NCBI RefSeq assembly: GCF_003471165.1 | Contig: NZ_QRIL01000007.1 | Coordinates: forward strand, 62,341-126,340 | Origin: Ruminococcus sp. AM22-13 | Lineage (GTDB): Bacteria > Bacillota > Clostridia > Lachnospirales > Lachnospiraceae | Direction of reading: 5' to 3' | DNA length: 64,000 bases | Part shown: piece after piece, positions 44,864 to 55,113 of the stretch | Layout of the letters: each line of letters opens with the position of its first letter | Numbering within the stretch: the stretch's first letter is position 1 | Notes under the pieces: generated by a model | Databases searched by the model: none | The model's input: only the letters and a program-made list of their open reading frames with translations | Told to the model about the DNA's origin: nothing | Program-made: the position numbers and the translations under genes

Positions 44864-46369
44864 TTAATCCCAGTTCTTACGTCCATAACGAAGTGTCACA
44901 TCATAGATTTCCTTCTGGAGTTTCTTTGTAAGATCTCTCTTCTTAATTCTCCACTTCCAGTTCATACCAACTGTAGATGGTTTATTCATTCGGAATCTGT
45001 TGTCCAGTCCCATATAGTCCTGCATTGGGATAACGCAGACACGCGCAGCACTGCGCATGATCAGACTAATGAAACACTTATACAGTTCTTCTTCCGGTGT
45101 TGCATGATCACACAGATAATCTCTCGCCAGTTTTCTCTCAGCTGCTGTGATGCTATTCCACCATCCCACGATAGTTTCATTATCATGGGTTCCTGTATAC
45201 GCCACGCAGTTCTCCGGATAGTTATGTGGCAGATAATCACTGGCACATCCGGAATCTCTGGAGTCAAACGCAAATTCCAGAACCTTCATTCCCGGGAATC
45301 CGCTCTCATATACCAGATGACGTACGGAATCTGTCATATATCCCAAGTCCTCTGCGATAACCTGCTTCCATCCAAGCGCCTGTTCAATCTTACGGAACAG
45401 ATCAATTCCGGGACCCTTTTCCCAGTGTCCGCCTCTTGCATCTTTATCTCCGTATGGAATAGAGAAATATTCATCAAATCCGCGGAAATGATCGATTCTT
45501 ACAACATCATACAGTCTGAAGCAGTAACTCATTCTGGAAATCCACCACTGATATCCTGTATTTCTGTGATAATCCCAGCGATATAACGGATTTCCCCATA
45601 ACTGACCGGTTGCAGAAAAGCCATCCGGAGGGCATCCTGCTACTGCCAACGGTACATTGTCCTGATCCAGCTGGAACAACTCCGGATGTGCCCATGCATC
45701 AGCACTGTCCATGGCAACATAAATCGGAATATCTCCAATGATCTGGATTCCTTTTGAATTTGCATAGGATTTCAGTTTCATCCACTGCTCATAAAACTTA
45801 AACTGCATATACTGCTGGAATTCAATATCAAAATAGAGTTCTTCACGATAATAATCCATGGCATTGTTCCAGCGGAGTCTGATATCCTCAGCCCATTTGG
45901 TCCATTCTACACCTTCGAAACGGTCTTTTACTGCCATAAACAGAGCATAATCTGACAGCCACCAGCTGTTCTCTGCTACGAATTTCTGATAGTCAGGATT
46001 CTTGCTGATATCACTGTTCTCGTATGCTTTTCTCAGAAGAGGATAACGGCCTTTGTAGATTTTTTCATAATCTACCTCATCAGGCTTCTTTCCCCAGTTA
46101 ACTTTCTCGCAGTCTTTCTTATCAAGAACTCCTTCTTCCACAAGTGTATCCAGATCAATAAAATATGGATTACCTGCAAATGTAGAGAAAGACTGATATG
46201 GAGAATCTCCATAGCTGGTCGGTCCCAGTGGCAGAATCTGCCAGTAAGTCTGTCCGGCTTCCTTTAACCAGTCTACAAATTCATATGCACTTTTGGAAAA
46301 ACATCCGATGCCATAGTCTGATGGAAGGCTGCTGATCGGCATTAATATTCCTGCTGCTCTTTTTCCCAT
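44864..46369 (-). CDS. malQ: 4-alpha-glucanotransferase (amylomaltase)
   Basis: The gene encodes 501 residues. ATG at 46369 is chosen because GAAGGAG lies 7 nt upstream; ATG at 46390 lacks a site. GH77 enzyme that transfers maltosyl units between alpha-1,4-glucans. Motifs seen are GILMPISSLPSDYGIG, VRIDHFRGFDEYF (nucleophile aspartate), VIAEDLGYM (acid/base) and YTGTHDNETIVGWW. With the GH31 and GH13 enzymes in the window it completes cytoplasmic maltodextrin breakdown. Confidence 0.96.
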   Translation of the reverse strand: MGKRAAGILMPISSLPSDYGIGCFSKSAYEFVDWLKEAGQTYWQILPLGPTSYGDSPYQSFSTFAGNPYFIDLDTLVEEGVLDKKDCEKVNWGKKPDEVDYEKIYKGRYPLLRKAYENSDISKNPDYQKFVAENSWWLSDYALFMAVKDRFEGVEWTKWAEDIRLRWNNAMDYYREELYFDIEFQQYMQFKFYEQWMKLKSYANSKGIQIIGDIPIYVAMDSADAWAHPELFQLDQDNVPLAVAGCPPDGFSATGQLWGNPLYRWDYHRNTGYQWWISRMSYCFRLYDVVRIDHFRGFDEYFSIPYGDKDARGGHWEKGPGIDLFRKIEQALGWKQVIAEDLGYMTDSVRHLVYESGFPGMKVLEFAFDSRDSGCASDYLPHNYPENCVAYTGTHDNETIVGWWNSITAAERKLARDYLCDHATPEEELYKCFISLIMRSAARVCVIPMQDYMGLDNRFRMNKPSTVGMNWKWRIKKRDLTKKLQKEIYDVTLRYGRKNWD

Positions 46370-46833
46370 GATTCTTGTCTCCTTCGCCATTCTTCACTTT
46401 TACCGCCTATACTTTATCTAGTGTACATATAAGCAGTTTTTCTATACCTTATGCGCAATTGTTTTTTTTATTATATCTATTTTTTGTGCAAATTGCAATA
46501 CAACTTTCATGTTATCCATTTTTTCGTGAAAATTACTAATCATTGCTTAGTTCTTTTCGTCATCTTCCATATTAAACACCAATCATTTCCACTCAGAGCA
46601 TTGTCGTCAAGCGGATATTCACAATCTGCTTCGCTACGCAGCTCTATACCGAATAACTGCTCCGCATTTCATCAGAAGGAGCTTATTTTTTATCCATATC
46701 AAAAACTTATAATTTCAATGCAATATTGCTATTTTACGTTTCTTTTCCGATATGATAGGATATACTTGGTTAAAAAAATAACAAAGTATTACTCCAATCT
46801 ATACACATCAAAACCAAAGAAAGAGGTAAGAAA
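46370..46833. other. Divergent intergenic region between malQ and phosphoketolase
   Basis: It holds a copy of a dispersed repeat (46606-46659). Next to that is a terminator-like hairpin, GCTCC...GGAGC followed by TTATTTTTTATCC (about 46659-46695). The phosphoketolase promoter must lie downstream of this, within ~140 nt of its start. No gene was seen. Confidence 0.55.
46606..46659 (-). repeat. Dispersed ~53-bp intergenic repeat, copy 2
   Basis: The reverse complement begins CAGTTATTCGGTATAG and ends ATCCGCTTGAC, ~80% identical to 11301-11353. Confidence 0.65.
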
Positions 46834-49209
46834 ATGGAAGACAACAAATTATGTCTCGAAAAGCAGCCTTTAAATCAGGAAATGCTTGACAAAATCGATG
46901 CTTACTGGCGTGCAGCTAACTATCTGTCTGCCGGACAGCTCTATCTTCTTGACAATCCACTTCTGAGAAAACCATTAACAATGGATCAGATCAAGAAGAA
47001 AATCGTTGGTCACTGGGGAACCGTACCTGGACAGAACTTTGTTTATGCACACTGCAATCGTGTCATCAAACGTTATGATCTGGATATGATCCTTCTTTCC
47101 GGTCCAGGACATGGCGGAAACTTCATGATCGCCAATACTTATCTGGAAGGTTCTTACAGCGAAGTTTATCCAAACATCAGCCAGGATGAGGAAGGTATGA
47201 AGAAAATGTTCAAACAGTTCTCCTTCCCATGTGGAGTTCCGAGCCACTGTGCACCGGAAACACCTGGTTCCATCAATGAAGGTGGTGAACTTGGTTACTC
47301 TATCGCTCATGCTTTCGGAGCTGTATTTGATAACCCTGACTTAATCGCAACTACAGTTGTAGGTGACGGTGAAGCTGAGACTGGTCCTCTGGCAACATCC
47401 TGGCAGTCCAACAAATTCCTGAACCCGATCACTGATGGTGCTGTACTTCCTATTCTTCATTTAAATGGATATAAGATCAGCAACCCGACTATCTTCTCCC
47501 GTCTTTCTCATGAAGAACTTGAATGCTTCTTCAAGGGCTGTGGCTGGAAACCATACTTCGTTGAAGGCGATGACCCAATGACAATGCACAAGAAGATGGC
47601 AGAAACAATGGATACTGTAATCGAAGAGATCAAAGCAATCCAGAAAAATGCTCGTGAGAACAATGATCCAGAGCGTCCGGTATGGCCTATGATCGTTCTT
47701 CGTACTCCTAAGGGATGGACAGGTCCTAAGGTTGTTGACGGACTTCAGATTGAAGGTTCTTTCCGTGCTCATCAGGTCCCGATTTCCATGGAAAAACCAG
47801 AACATCTTGAACTTCTGAAAGAGTGGCTGGAAAGCTATCGTCCACAGGAACTGTTCGATGAAAACGGATGCCTGATTCCTGAACTGGCAGAACTGACTCC
47901 TAAGGGAAATGCACGTCTTGGTGCTAACCCACATGCTAACGGCGGACTTCTTCTGAAAGACCTTCGTCTCCCGGATTTCCGTGACTACGGTATTGAAGTA
48001 GAGCCTGGCAAGACAAAAGCTCAGGATATGATCGAGCTTGGCGGATATATCCGTGATATCTTCAAACTGAATGAAGAGAACAAGAACTTCCGTATCTTTG
48101 GACCAGACGAAAGTATGTCCAACCGTCTGTACAAAGTATTTGAATATCAGAAACGTGACTGGAACGCAGAAATGCTTGATACTGATGACTGCCTTGCAAG
48201 AGACGGACGTATCATGGACAGTATGCTCAGCGAGCATATGTGTGAAGGATGGCTGGAAGGTTATCTGTTAACAGGTCGTCATGGTTTCTTCGCAAGTTAT
48301 GAAGCATTCATCCGTATCGTTGACTCCATGGCAGCTCAGCACGCAAAATGGCTGAAAGTCTGCAACCAGCTTTCCTGGAGACAGCCGATTGCATCCCTGA
48401 ACTTCATCCTGACATCCAATGTATGGCAGCAGGACCACAACGGATTTACTCATCAGGATCCTGGATTCCTGGATCACATCGCTAACAAGAAAGCAGACGT
48501 GGTACGTATGTACTTACCACCAGACGCTAACTGCTTACTCTCCTGCTTCGATCACTGCATCAAGAGTAAGAACTATGTAAACGCAATCGTAGCTTCCAAG
48601 CATCCAAGCTGCCAGTGGCTGACCATGGAGCAGGCTGTTAAGCACTGCACACAGGGTATCGGTATCTGGGAGTGGGCAAGCAATGACTGCGGTGAAGAAC
48701 CAGATGTTGTTATGGCTTGCTGTGGTGATACACCTACACTTGAAATCATGGCTGCTGTTACTATCCTTCGTGACGAAATGCCAGAACTTAAGATTCGTGT
48801 TGTTAACGTAGTCGACCTGTTCAAACTGGAATCCGACCACAAACATCCACACGGCTTAAGTGATGCAGAGTACGATGCAATCTTCACAAAAGACAAACCG
48901 GTTATCTTTGCATTCCATGGATATCCAACACTGATCCACGAACTTACTTATGGTCGTCATAACCACAATGTTTCCGTTCATGGATATCAGGAAGAGGGTA
49001 CAATTACTACTCCATTCGATATGCGTGTTCAGAACCAGATCGACCGTTTCAACCTTGTAAAAGATGCAATCATGCATCTGCCACAGCTTGGAAACAAAGG
49101 TTCTTACTTAATCCAGAAGATGAACGACAAGCTTGTTGAGCACAAACAGTACATCGCTGAATATGGCCAGGATCTTGAAGAGATCAGAAACTGGGAGTGG
49201 CATAAATAA
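46834..49209 (+). CDS. xfp: Xylulose-5-phosphate/fructose-6-phosphate phosphoketolase
   Basis: The gene encodes 791 residues, full length. This thiamine-diphosphate enzyme splits xylulose-5-P (and often fructose-6-P) to acetyl phosphate and an aldose phosphate. Seen are [20 protein letters not shown], the ThDP motif [21 protein letters not shown] in parts, [16 protein letters not shown] and [19 protein letters not shown]. Highly expressed codon usage and a stand-alone unit with a perfect terminator. It gives the cell a route from sugars to acetate and ATP. Confidence 0.96.
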   Translation: MEDNKLCLEKQPLNQEMLDKIDAYWRAANYLSAGQLYLLDNPLLRKPLTMDQIKKKIVGHWGTVPGQNFVYAHCNRVIKRYDLDMILLSGPGHGGNFMIANTYLEGSYSEVYPNISQDEEGMKKMFKQFSFPCGVPSHCAPETPGSINEGGELGYSIAHAFGAVFDNPDLIATTVVGDGEAETGPLATSWQSNKFLNPITDGAVLPILHLNGYKISNPTIFSRLSHEELECFFKGCGWKPYFVEGDDPMTMHKKMAETMDTVIEEIKAIQKNARENNDPERPVWPMIVLRTPKGWTGPKVVDGLQIEGSFRAHQVPISMEKPEHLELLKEWLESYRPQELFDENGCLIPELAELTPKGNARLGANPHANGGLLLKDLRLPDFRDYGIEVEPGKTKAQDMIELGGYIRDIFKLNEENKNFRIFGPDESMSNRLYKVFEYQKRDWNAEMLDTDDCLARDGRIMDSMLSEHMCEGWLEGYLLTGRHGFFASYEAFIRIVDSMAAQHAKWLKVCNQLSWRQPIASLNFILTSNVWQQDHNGFTHQDPGFLDHIANKKADVVRMYLPPDANCLLSCFDHCIKSKNYVNAIVASKHPSCQWLTMEQAVKHCTQGIGIWEWASNDCGEEPDVVMACCGDTPTLEIMAAVTILRDEMPELKIRVVNVVDLFKLESDHKHPHGLSDAEYDAIFTKDKPVIFAFHGYPTLIHELTYGRHNHNVSVHGYQEEGTITTPFDMRVQNQIDRFNLVKDAIMHLPQLGNKGSYLIQKMNDKLVEHKQYIAEYGQDLEEIRNWEWHK

Positions 49210-49246
49210 TTTCCAAAAATACCCGATGACAAGTGTCCAAACGTTT

Positions 49247-49272
49247 AGAGCGGGCAGATATCTGCCCGCTCT
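49247..49272 (+). terminator. Perfect palindromic terminator between xfp and lysR
   Basis: The 26-nt palindrome AGAGCGGGCAGAT/ATCTGCCCGCTCT ends both convergent genes; TGTTATT follows on the plus strand. Confidence 0.85.
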
Positions 49273-49273
49273 G

Positions 49274-50170
49274 TTATTCATATTCTCTATCTGTCAGGAA
49301 TTTCTGGAATGCCTTAGATGCAATACTCTGTGGATATTCCGTATCATGGATAAGAATAATATTTCTCTGCGGAAGCGCTTCATTTACTTCTATCTCAAAT
49401 ACTTTACCTGCTGCCAGATCATCTTTTGCAAATTCCTCGGGAAGAAATCCGATTCCCATATTGTAGCGCACCGCCGGAAGAATCATATCAGTAGTTGCTA
49501 ATTCGACATCCGGAGAAAACTGCAGTCCATTTTTGGCAAAATATGCATTCATGAAGTTTCTGGTAATTGCTTCTGATGTCAGGCTGACCCAAGGATAAGA
49601 GGACAACTCTGCCAGTGAAACTTTCTTTCCCTTCAACTCTTCAAAACGTGTTCCGCCAATCAAAATTTCTTTATATTTTCTTACCACTTTCATCTTCAAT
49701 GGCTCTGACACCTGCAAGAATGCCGATACAACGGCAAGATCTATTTTCCCCTCTTTCAGTGCATTTACAGAATCTGTCGTACTGTTATTTAATATCTTGA
49801 AGTGCACATTTGGATATTGAATATTAAAATCTCTGATTGCTTCAAACAGATAACAGTGAAGTGCCGTCTCCGTTGCACTGATATAAATTGTTCCATTTTC
49901 CAGGCTGATCAGATTATTCAGGTTATCCTCACCTTTGAAAAACTGCGCACATCCGGCCGCCACATATTCATAAAAAATCCGTCCCTCCGGAGTCAGCTTC
50001 ATTCCACTCTTGCTTCGTATAAATAATCTACACCCCAATATATTCTCCAGATTATGTATCGTCCTGGTCACTGCCGGCTGACTGGTCTTTAATACGGCCG
50101 CTGCTTTGGTCAGATTTTCATATTTCGATACGTAATAAAATACTTTATAATATTCAAAATTCGCGTTCAT
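49274..50170 (-). CDS. LysR-family transcriptional regulator
   Basis: The gene encodes 298 residues. The N-terminal helix-turn-helix is clear (LTKAAAVLKTSQPAVTRTI), and the effector domain follows (residues ~90-295) with TVKDIEF-type strands replaced by ENGTIYISATETAL. The target is unknown; the divergent MATE transporter gene and the palindrome between them are candidates. Confidence 0.93.
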   Translation of the reverse strand: MNANFEYYKVFYYVSKYENLTKAAAVLKTSQPAVTRTIHNLENILGCRLFIRSKSGMKLTPEGRIFYEYVAAGCAQFFKGEDNLNNLISLENGTIYISATETALHCYLFEAIRDFNIQYPNVHFKILNNSTTDSVNALKEGKIDLAVVSAFLQVSEPLKMKVVRKYKEILIGGTRFEELKGKKVSLAELSSYPWVSLTSEAITRNFMNAYFAKNGLQFSPDVELATTDMILPAVRYNMGIGFLPEEFAKDDLAAGKVFEIEVNEALPQRNIILIHDTEYPQSIASKAFQKFLTDREYE

Positions 50171-50488
50171 TTTCTTCCTCGTCCGTCATCATCTAGTATG
50201 ACTCACGCTAATTAGCGTGAGCCATACTAGTCCACTTTTACGCGCCTATTTTATCACAATTATTTTTTATACACAATCCAAAGCGACAGCCTGTTAATAC
50301 TTTGCACATTTTAACAAGCAAACTGTCTTTACAATAATTTCTGCTGGCATTATAATTCGTTTGTAATATCAGAATTATGCAATATGTTATCCTGACTTAT
50401 AACAGTCTTAACTAAATATCATTATTCTCTAATGTGTTATCCACCTATTCTAATCAGGGATGAACACTATTATTAAGGAGTACTACCT
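50171..50488. other. Divergent region between lysR and the MATE gene
   Basis: Apart from the palindrome at 50193-50230, it is AT-rich with possible promoters and no gene. The AAGGAG site of the MATE gene lies at about 50476. Confidence 0.5.
50193..50230. promoter_or_regulatory. 38-bp palindrome in front of lysR
   Basis: CTAGTATG-CTCACGCTAA is followed by its inverted copy TTAGCGTGAG-CATACTAG, with a single mismatched pair. It lies 23 bp upstream of the lysR start and may be an operator or transcript hairpin. Confidence 0.55.
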
Positions 50489-51862
50489 ATGTCTAAATCA
50501 ACTCAAAAGAGTCGTGTCCTTGACATGACAGACGGAAACATTGCCAGGCTTCTGCTTTCATTTGCTTTCCCCATTTTTGTCGGGTGTGTTCTTCAGCAGG
50601 TTTATAACCTCGCCGATACTGCGATTGCCGGGCATTTACTCGGTGACGATGCATTAGCTCAGATTGGGGCCACTGCTGCCCTTTACAGTCTGATCACTTC
50701 CTTCTGTATTGGATTAACCAACGGTCTTTCACTCCCTGTCAGCCGTTGTTTTGGAAGCGGCAAGATGGATGAAATGAGAACATCCGCCTGCTGGATGATC
50801 ATTTTATCATTTGCAGTCGCAGTTATAATGACTGCCGGATTCCTTATTTTCCGGTATCCGCTCCTTCGGGTTCTTCAGACACCAGAGGACACTTTTGCCG
50901 GCGCCATGAGTTATATCACTGTAATTCTGGCAGGAATTCCGCTGACCATGATTTACAATACGGAATCCGGACTTCTGCGCGCGATTGGAAACAGTATCAC
51001 GCCGCTGATTTTCCTGATCGTCAGCAGTGTAATTAATGTGATTCTGGATGTCTTGTTTATGGGGCCATTACACTTCGGTGTGCAGGGTGCAGCTACCGCT
51101 ACTATTCTGGCACAGGCTATCAGCGTTATCCTTTGCTCTTTCTATATACTGAAAAATTATCCTCAACTTCATATGAAACGTGAGGATCTGCATGTATCTT
51201 CTGGATTTGTAATGGAAATGTTTGTTACCGGAATGAGCATGGCACTGATGAACGCCGTGTTTAGTATAGGAAGTGTTATTTTACAGAGCAGCATTAACGC
51301 TTTAGGAAATGTATACATAGCAGCCCAGGTAGGCGGCCGCAGATTGGCAGAGCTTTTTATGATGCCGGGAACTGCCCTTTCGACCAGCACTGCAACCTTT
51401 TCCAGCCAGAACTACGGTGCCGGCAAGCGTTCCCGTATCTGGGGCGGGGTGAAAGTTGCTTTCGGTCTTTACCTCATCTGGTGGCTGATCGCAGTTGCTT
51501 TCTCAATCTTTATCGCACCTTATGCCGTACGGTTGATCACAGGAAGTACCAATCCGACAGTCATTGACAATGCTCTTCTTTATGTCCGAATCAGTACTGC
51601 CATGTTCCCACCGATGTCATTTCTCGTTATTATGCGAAATGCTCTCCAGGGAATGCGCCATCAGCTTTCGCCTCTGCTTTGCAGTGTTCTGGAACTGATC
51701 GGTAAAGTTATCTTTGCTTTCTGGATCGTACCGGTAAAAGGCTATATTGCCGTTTGCATTTGCGAACCGGTTACATGGGTAATCTGTTTTGTATTTATTG
51801 CCGGGGCTGCATTGATGTTTAGAAATGATTTTAAAGATAAAGCTGAAGCTTCTCTGCATTAA
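50489..51862 (+). CDS. MATE-family multidrug/metabolite exporter
   Basis: The gene encodes 457 residues with twelve helices. ATG at 50489 lies behind AAGGAG. It starts TDGNIARLLLSFAFPIFVG and has VYNLADTAIAGHLLGDDALAQIG, typical of MATE (NorM/DinF-like) Na+- or H+-driven efflux pumps. The second half repeats the pattern (GNVYIAAQVGGRRLAEL). Substrate unknown. Confidence 0.93.
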   Translation: MSKSTQKSRVLDMTDGNIARLLLSFAFPIFVGCVLQQVYNLADTAIAGHLLGDDALAQIGATAALYSLITSFCIGLTNGLSLPVSRCFGSGKMDEMRTSACWMIILSFAVAVIMTAGFLIFRYPLLRVLQTPEDTFAGAMSYITVILAGIPLTMIYNTESGLLRAIGNSITPLIFLIVSSVINVILDVLFMGPLHFGVQGAATATILAQAISVILCSFYILKNYPQLHMKREDLHVSSGFVMEMFVTGMSMALMNAVFSIGSVILQSSINALGNVYIAAQVGGRRLAELFMMPGTALSTSTATFSSQNYGAGKRSRIWGGVKVAFGLYLIWWLIAVAFSIFIAPYAVRLITGSTNPTVIDNALLYVRISTAMFPPMSFLVIMRNALQGMRHQLSPLLCSVLELIGKVIFAFWIVPVKGYIAVCICEPVTWVICFVFIAGAALMFRNDFKDKAEASLH

Positions 51863-51869
51863 TAAAAAA

Positions 51870-52225
51870 AGCATATCTGTTATACGTTTGATCGGTGTTT
51901 GCATCCAGGAGTATTACATTTGTTTCATCTCCATCCAGAATCATTCTGGCACGAAGCGCAGGTTTATGGATTTTTCACTATGATAGTCTTCTTTCATATA
52001 ATCATCCGGATGGTTATCATTCTGTCCGATTGCAACAACAACTACCTGTGGCGTATATCCTGCAAAATCCCATTCTTTCGCTTCTCCGAAGATCGGATTA
52101 TAATGAATTTTATTCCACGCTGTTTCCATACCGATAGCTTCAGGTTCATAAAACCATCCTGTATGATCCATCAGAGCAATTCCGCCCTGTTCTCCTCTCA
52201 AATACCGCCTTGCGTTTTTTTGCAC
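51870..52225 (-). pseudogene. Truncated, frameshifted SGNH-type carbohydrate esterase
   Basis: Minus-strand codons read MDHTGWFYEPEAIGMETAWN and then TPQVVVVAIGQNDNHPDDYM, the block III-like GxND motif of SGNH/CE2-type esterases. The frame ends at a stop near 51941. A second frame continues with RMILDGDETNVILLDANTDQ to about 51870. The N-terminal catalytic serine block is missing. It is a decaying gene remnant between MATE and GH13. Confidence 0.7.
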
Positions 52226-52266
52226 AATATCATATAATATTTTCAGAACTTATTTATGCAATTAGT

Positions 52267-52305
52267 ATACCAACAAGTTGATTTCTTGAATTAACTTGTT
52301 GGTAT
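52267..52305 (+). promoter_or_regulatory. 13-bp inverted repeat upstream of the GH13 gene
   Basis: ATACCAACAAGTT (52267-52279) and AACTTGTTGGTAT (52293-52305) are perfect complements 13 nt apart, ending ~8 nt before the GAAAGGA ribosome site. Possible operator or leader hairpin. Confidence 0.6.
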
Positions 52306-52326
52306 GCCTGACGAAAGGATACTTTT

Positions 52327-53991
52327 ATGAAACACGAAAAAGACTGGTATAAGGATCTGGTAATCTACCAGATTTATCCGAGAAGTTTTAAAGATGGAAA
52401 TAACGATGGAATCGGTGATTTAAAGGGAATGATCGAGAAGCTGGATTATCTGAAAGAGCTTGGAATCAATGCTGTATGGATGTCCCCTGTTTATGCTTCT
52501 CCAAATGTAGATAACGGTTATGACATTTCCGATTATTTCTCAATTATGGAAGAATTCGGAACCATGGAGGACTGGGAAGCTTTTCGCGATGGTGCACATG
52601 AGCGTGGAATCGCCATCATTATGGATCTGGTTTTGAACCATTCTTCTGATAAACACGTATGGTTCCAGGAATCAAAGAAATCCCGTAATAACCCTTACAG
52701 TGATTACTATATCTGGCGTGACCCTGCGCCGGACGGTGGTGCTCCAAACTGCTGGATGTCTGTTTTTGGCGGAAGCGCCTGGGAATATGTCCCGGAAAGA
52801 GGACAGTACTATCTTCATTTCTTTGCCAAAGAACAGCCGGATCTGAACTGGGATAACCCGGAAACCAAAGAGAAAATTTTTGATATTATCCGTTTCTGGA
52901 ACGAGAAAGGTGTTGACGGATACCGCATTGATGCCATCAGCTATCTGGATAAAGGTCTGGACGGACGTGCAGATATGAATGAGCCAATCGGTACCGTAGC
53001 ATGCGTGAATCTGGAAGGAACCCATCGCTACATCCGGGAAATGGTAGCTGAAACCATGGCTCCGGATAACCTGATGACAGTCGGAGAAGTCAACATTAAC
53101 AATGAACAGGATGCCATCAATTATTCCAGTGCTGCAAGCAAAGAATTTAATATGTCCATTCCTTTTGTTTCTCCGATCGTAGAAATTCAGACCTGGTCAC
53201 CGGAGAAAATGAAACGTGACCTTAAGAAAGATTACGAAGTTCTGAAAAAAGACGGATGGTGGGCAAGATTCTTAAGCAATCATGACAAACCACGCCAGGT
53301 TTCTCTTTATGGAAACGACAAGGAATACTGGGAAAAATCTGCCAAGATGCTGGCAGCTTATCTTCATACGCTTCCTGGTACTCCGTTTGTTTTCCAGGGT
53401 GAAGAATTTGGAATGACCAATGTTGCTTATCCTTCAATTGAGGACTATGACGATATTGATACCCGCAATTATTATAAGACCATGATCGAGCAGGGTTCTT
53501 CCCCGGAAGAATCACTGGCTGAATCCCAGAGTATCAGCCGTGACAACGCAAGAACTCCTGTACAGTGGGACGACAGCTTATATGCAGGCTTCTCAACGCA
53601 TAAACCATGGATTGGCGTGAATCCAAACTATAAGGAAATCAACGCCGCCAGCCAGATGAAAGATGACAACTCTGTTTTCAGATTTTATCAGAAACTGATT
53701 GCTCTGCGTAAAGAACATCCGGTAATGGCTCATGGAGATTTCAAGCTCTGCTGTCCGGAAAAAGGACCAGTGATCGCATATACCAGAAGCTATCAGGGTG
53801 AAACCTGGATGGCTGTGCACAACTTCTCGAAAGAGACACAGGAATTTGCATATAAAGAAACAGAGGTAGAATTACAGTCAGATACCCCTGTAATTATTTC
53901 CAATTATGAAGAAAGCACGATTACTTTCCATGGTGAAGTTCTCTCACTCAAACCTTATGAAACTGTCGTTTTTCAATTACGGTCTTGCTAA
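52327..53991 (+). CDS. GH13 alpha-glucosidase (oligo-1,6-glucosidase type)
   Basis: The gene encodes 554 residues. It hydrolyses alpha-1,6 or alpha-1,4 ends of short glucans in the cytoplasm. Conserved regions are DLVLNHSSDKHVWF, GYRIDAIS with nucleophile D202, TVGEVN with acid/base E254, and FLSNHDKPR with D320. QPDLNWDNPE is typical of the GH13_31 group. No signal peptide. A terminator follows within 45 nt. Confidence 0.94.
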   Translation: MKHEKDWYKDLVIYQIYPRSFKDGNNDGIGDLKGMIEKLDYLKELGINAVWMSPVYASPNVDNGYDISDYFSIMEEFGTMEDWEAFRDGAHERGIAIIMDLVLNHSSDKHVWFQESKKSRNNPYSDYYIWRDPAPDGGAPNCWMSVFGGSAWEYVPERGQYYLHFFAKEQPDLNWDNPETKEKIFDIIRFWNEKGVDGYRIDAISYLDKGLDGRADMNEPIGTVACVNLEGTHRYIREMVAETMAPDNLMTVGEVNINNEQDAINYSSAASKEFNMSIPFVSPIVEIQTWSPEKMKRDLKKDYEVLKKDGWWARFLSNHDKPRQVSLYGNDKEYWEKSAKMLAAYLHTLPGTPFVFQGEEFGMTNVAYPSIEDYDDIDTRNYYKTMIEQGSSPEESLAESQSISRDNARTPVQWDDSLYAGFSTHKPWIGVNPNYKEINAASQMKDDNSVFRFYQKLIALRKEHPVMAHGDFKLCCPEKGPVIAYTRSYQGETWMAVHNFSKETQEFAYKETEVELQSDTPVIISNYEESTITFHGEVLSLKPYETVVFQLRSC

Positions 53992-54031
53992 TATTACAGT
54001 TTGATTTCGATACCTGTATTCTTAACATAGA

Positions 54032-54058
54032 AAAAGAGCCCAAAAGAGGCTCTTTTTC
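54032..54058 (+). terminator. Terminator of the GH13 gene
   Basis: AAAAAGAGCC and GGCTCTTTTT are perfect arms around a 7-nt loop. Confidence 0.88.
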
Positions 54059-54198
54059 TATGCTAACTTCTCATGTTTTCCTACTCAAACCAACACGCGC
54101 CATCAATCACATGCTGCGAATGATGGCATTAACTATTTATGCGCTCTCAAGAAACGCCAGAATTTCGGCTTTGGTTTTTGAACTTTTTGTAAAGGCTT

Positions 54199-55056
54199 CT
54201 AACGGTATTTTGCAGTATTTTCAGATTTGTTCAGAAGGCTGTCCAGAAGCTGTGAAATGGTCTGATTTAATACAGGATGTCGCAGATACGGAGCAATCTG
54301 ACTCATTGGTACAAGAACGAAATCTCGGTTGTGCAGATCAATATGGGGAATATGAAGATCTGGCATATCAATGATTTCCTGATCATAGAACAAGATATCC
54401 AGATCCAGTGTCCTCGGTCCCCAGTGGATGATACGTTCTCTGTTTGCCTCCTGTTCTAACTGATGCAGTCGCACAAGCAATTCCTCAGGAGTAAGAAGTG
54501 TCCGCATTTTCAGGACTCCATTTAAAAATTCATCCTGATCAGTAACTCCGTAAGGTTCTGTGATAAGATAATCGGAAATTGCCTCTATGCGGCATCCTTT
54601 TGTCTCTGCCAGACCACGGATTCCATTGTCTATATACATCTTTTTATCACCCATATTAGAGCCAAAAGCAATGTAAGCAGTATGCCATTTCCGCGTAATT
54701 TCCACAGATACGGTTTTCAGAGGAAGACCAACCGGTGCCCAGGGCTTTTCGATCTTCAGAGTGATTTTTTCAAGTCCGGAAAGAGAGCAAAGAAGCATTT
54801 CTGCAAGATTCTCTGCAAGAGATTCCAGAAGTTTATAAGTATGTTTTCTGGTGAAATCAGTGATCATATGGCTGACTTCGCCATAGTTTATGGAGGCAGA
54901 CAACTCATCGGTTAATCCCGCCAGACGTGTTCTGGTAAAAAGCGTGGCAGAAATAACAAATTTCTGTCCCAGAACATTTTCTTCGGGATATACACCATGG
55001 TTTGCAAAAACCTCCAGCTCTTTAATTTCTATTTTATCTAATCTGGTCTCATCCAT
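54199..55056 (-). CDS. folBK: Dihydroneopterin aldolase / HPPK fusion
   Basis: The gene encodes 285 residues. ATG at 55056 is preferred (AAAGG ~10 nt upstream) over 55095. Residues ~1-118 are FolB (IEIKELEVFANHGVYPEE, PWAPVGLPLKTVSVEI); residues ~120-285 are FolK (YIAFGSNMGDKKMYI, NRERIIHWGPRTLDLDILFY, PHIDLHNRDFVLVPMSQI). These catalyse consecutive-branch steps to 6-hydroxymethylpterin diphosphate. It is the last gene of the folate operon. Confidence 0.95.
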   Translation of the reverse strand: MDETRLDKIEIKELEVFANHGVYPEENVLGQKFVISATLFTRTRLAGLTDELSASINYGEVSHMITDFTRKHTYKLLESLAENLAEMLLCSLSGLEKITLKIEKPWAPVGLPLKTVSVEITRKWHTAYIAFGSNMGDKKMYIDNGIRGLAETKGCRIEAISDYLITEPYGVTDQDEFLNGVLKMRTLLTPEELLVRLHQLEQEANRERIIHWGPRTLDLDILFYDQEIIDMPDLHIPHIDLHNRDFVLVPMSQIAPYLRHPVLNQTISQLLDSLLNKSENTAKYR

Positions 55057-55113
55057 AACAGTAAAGCCTTTCTGTATGTTATTTATATTTACCATCTGTT
55101 TTGTGCCAGTAAT

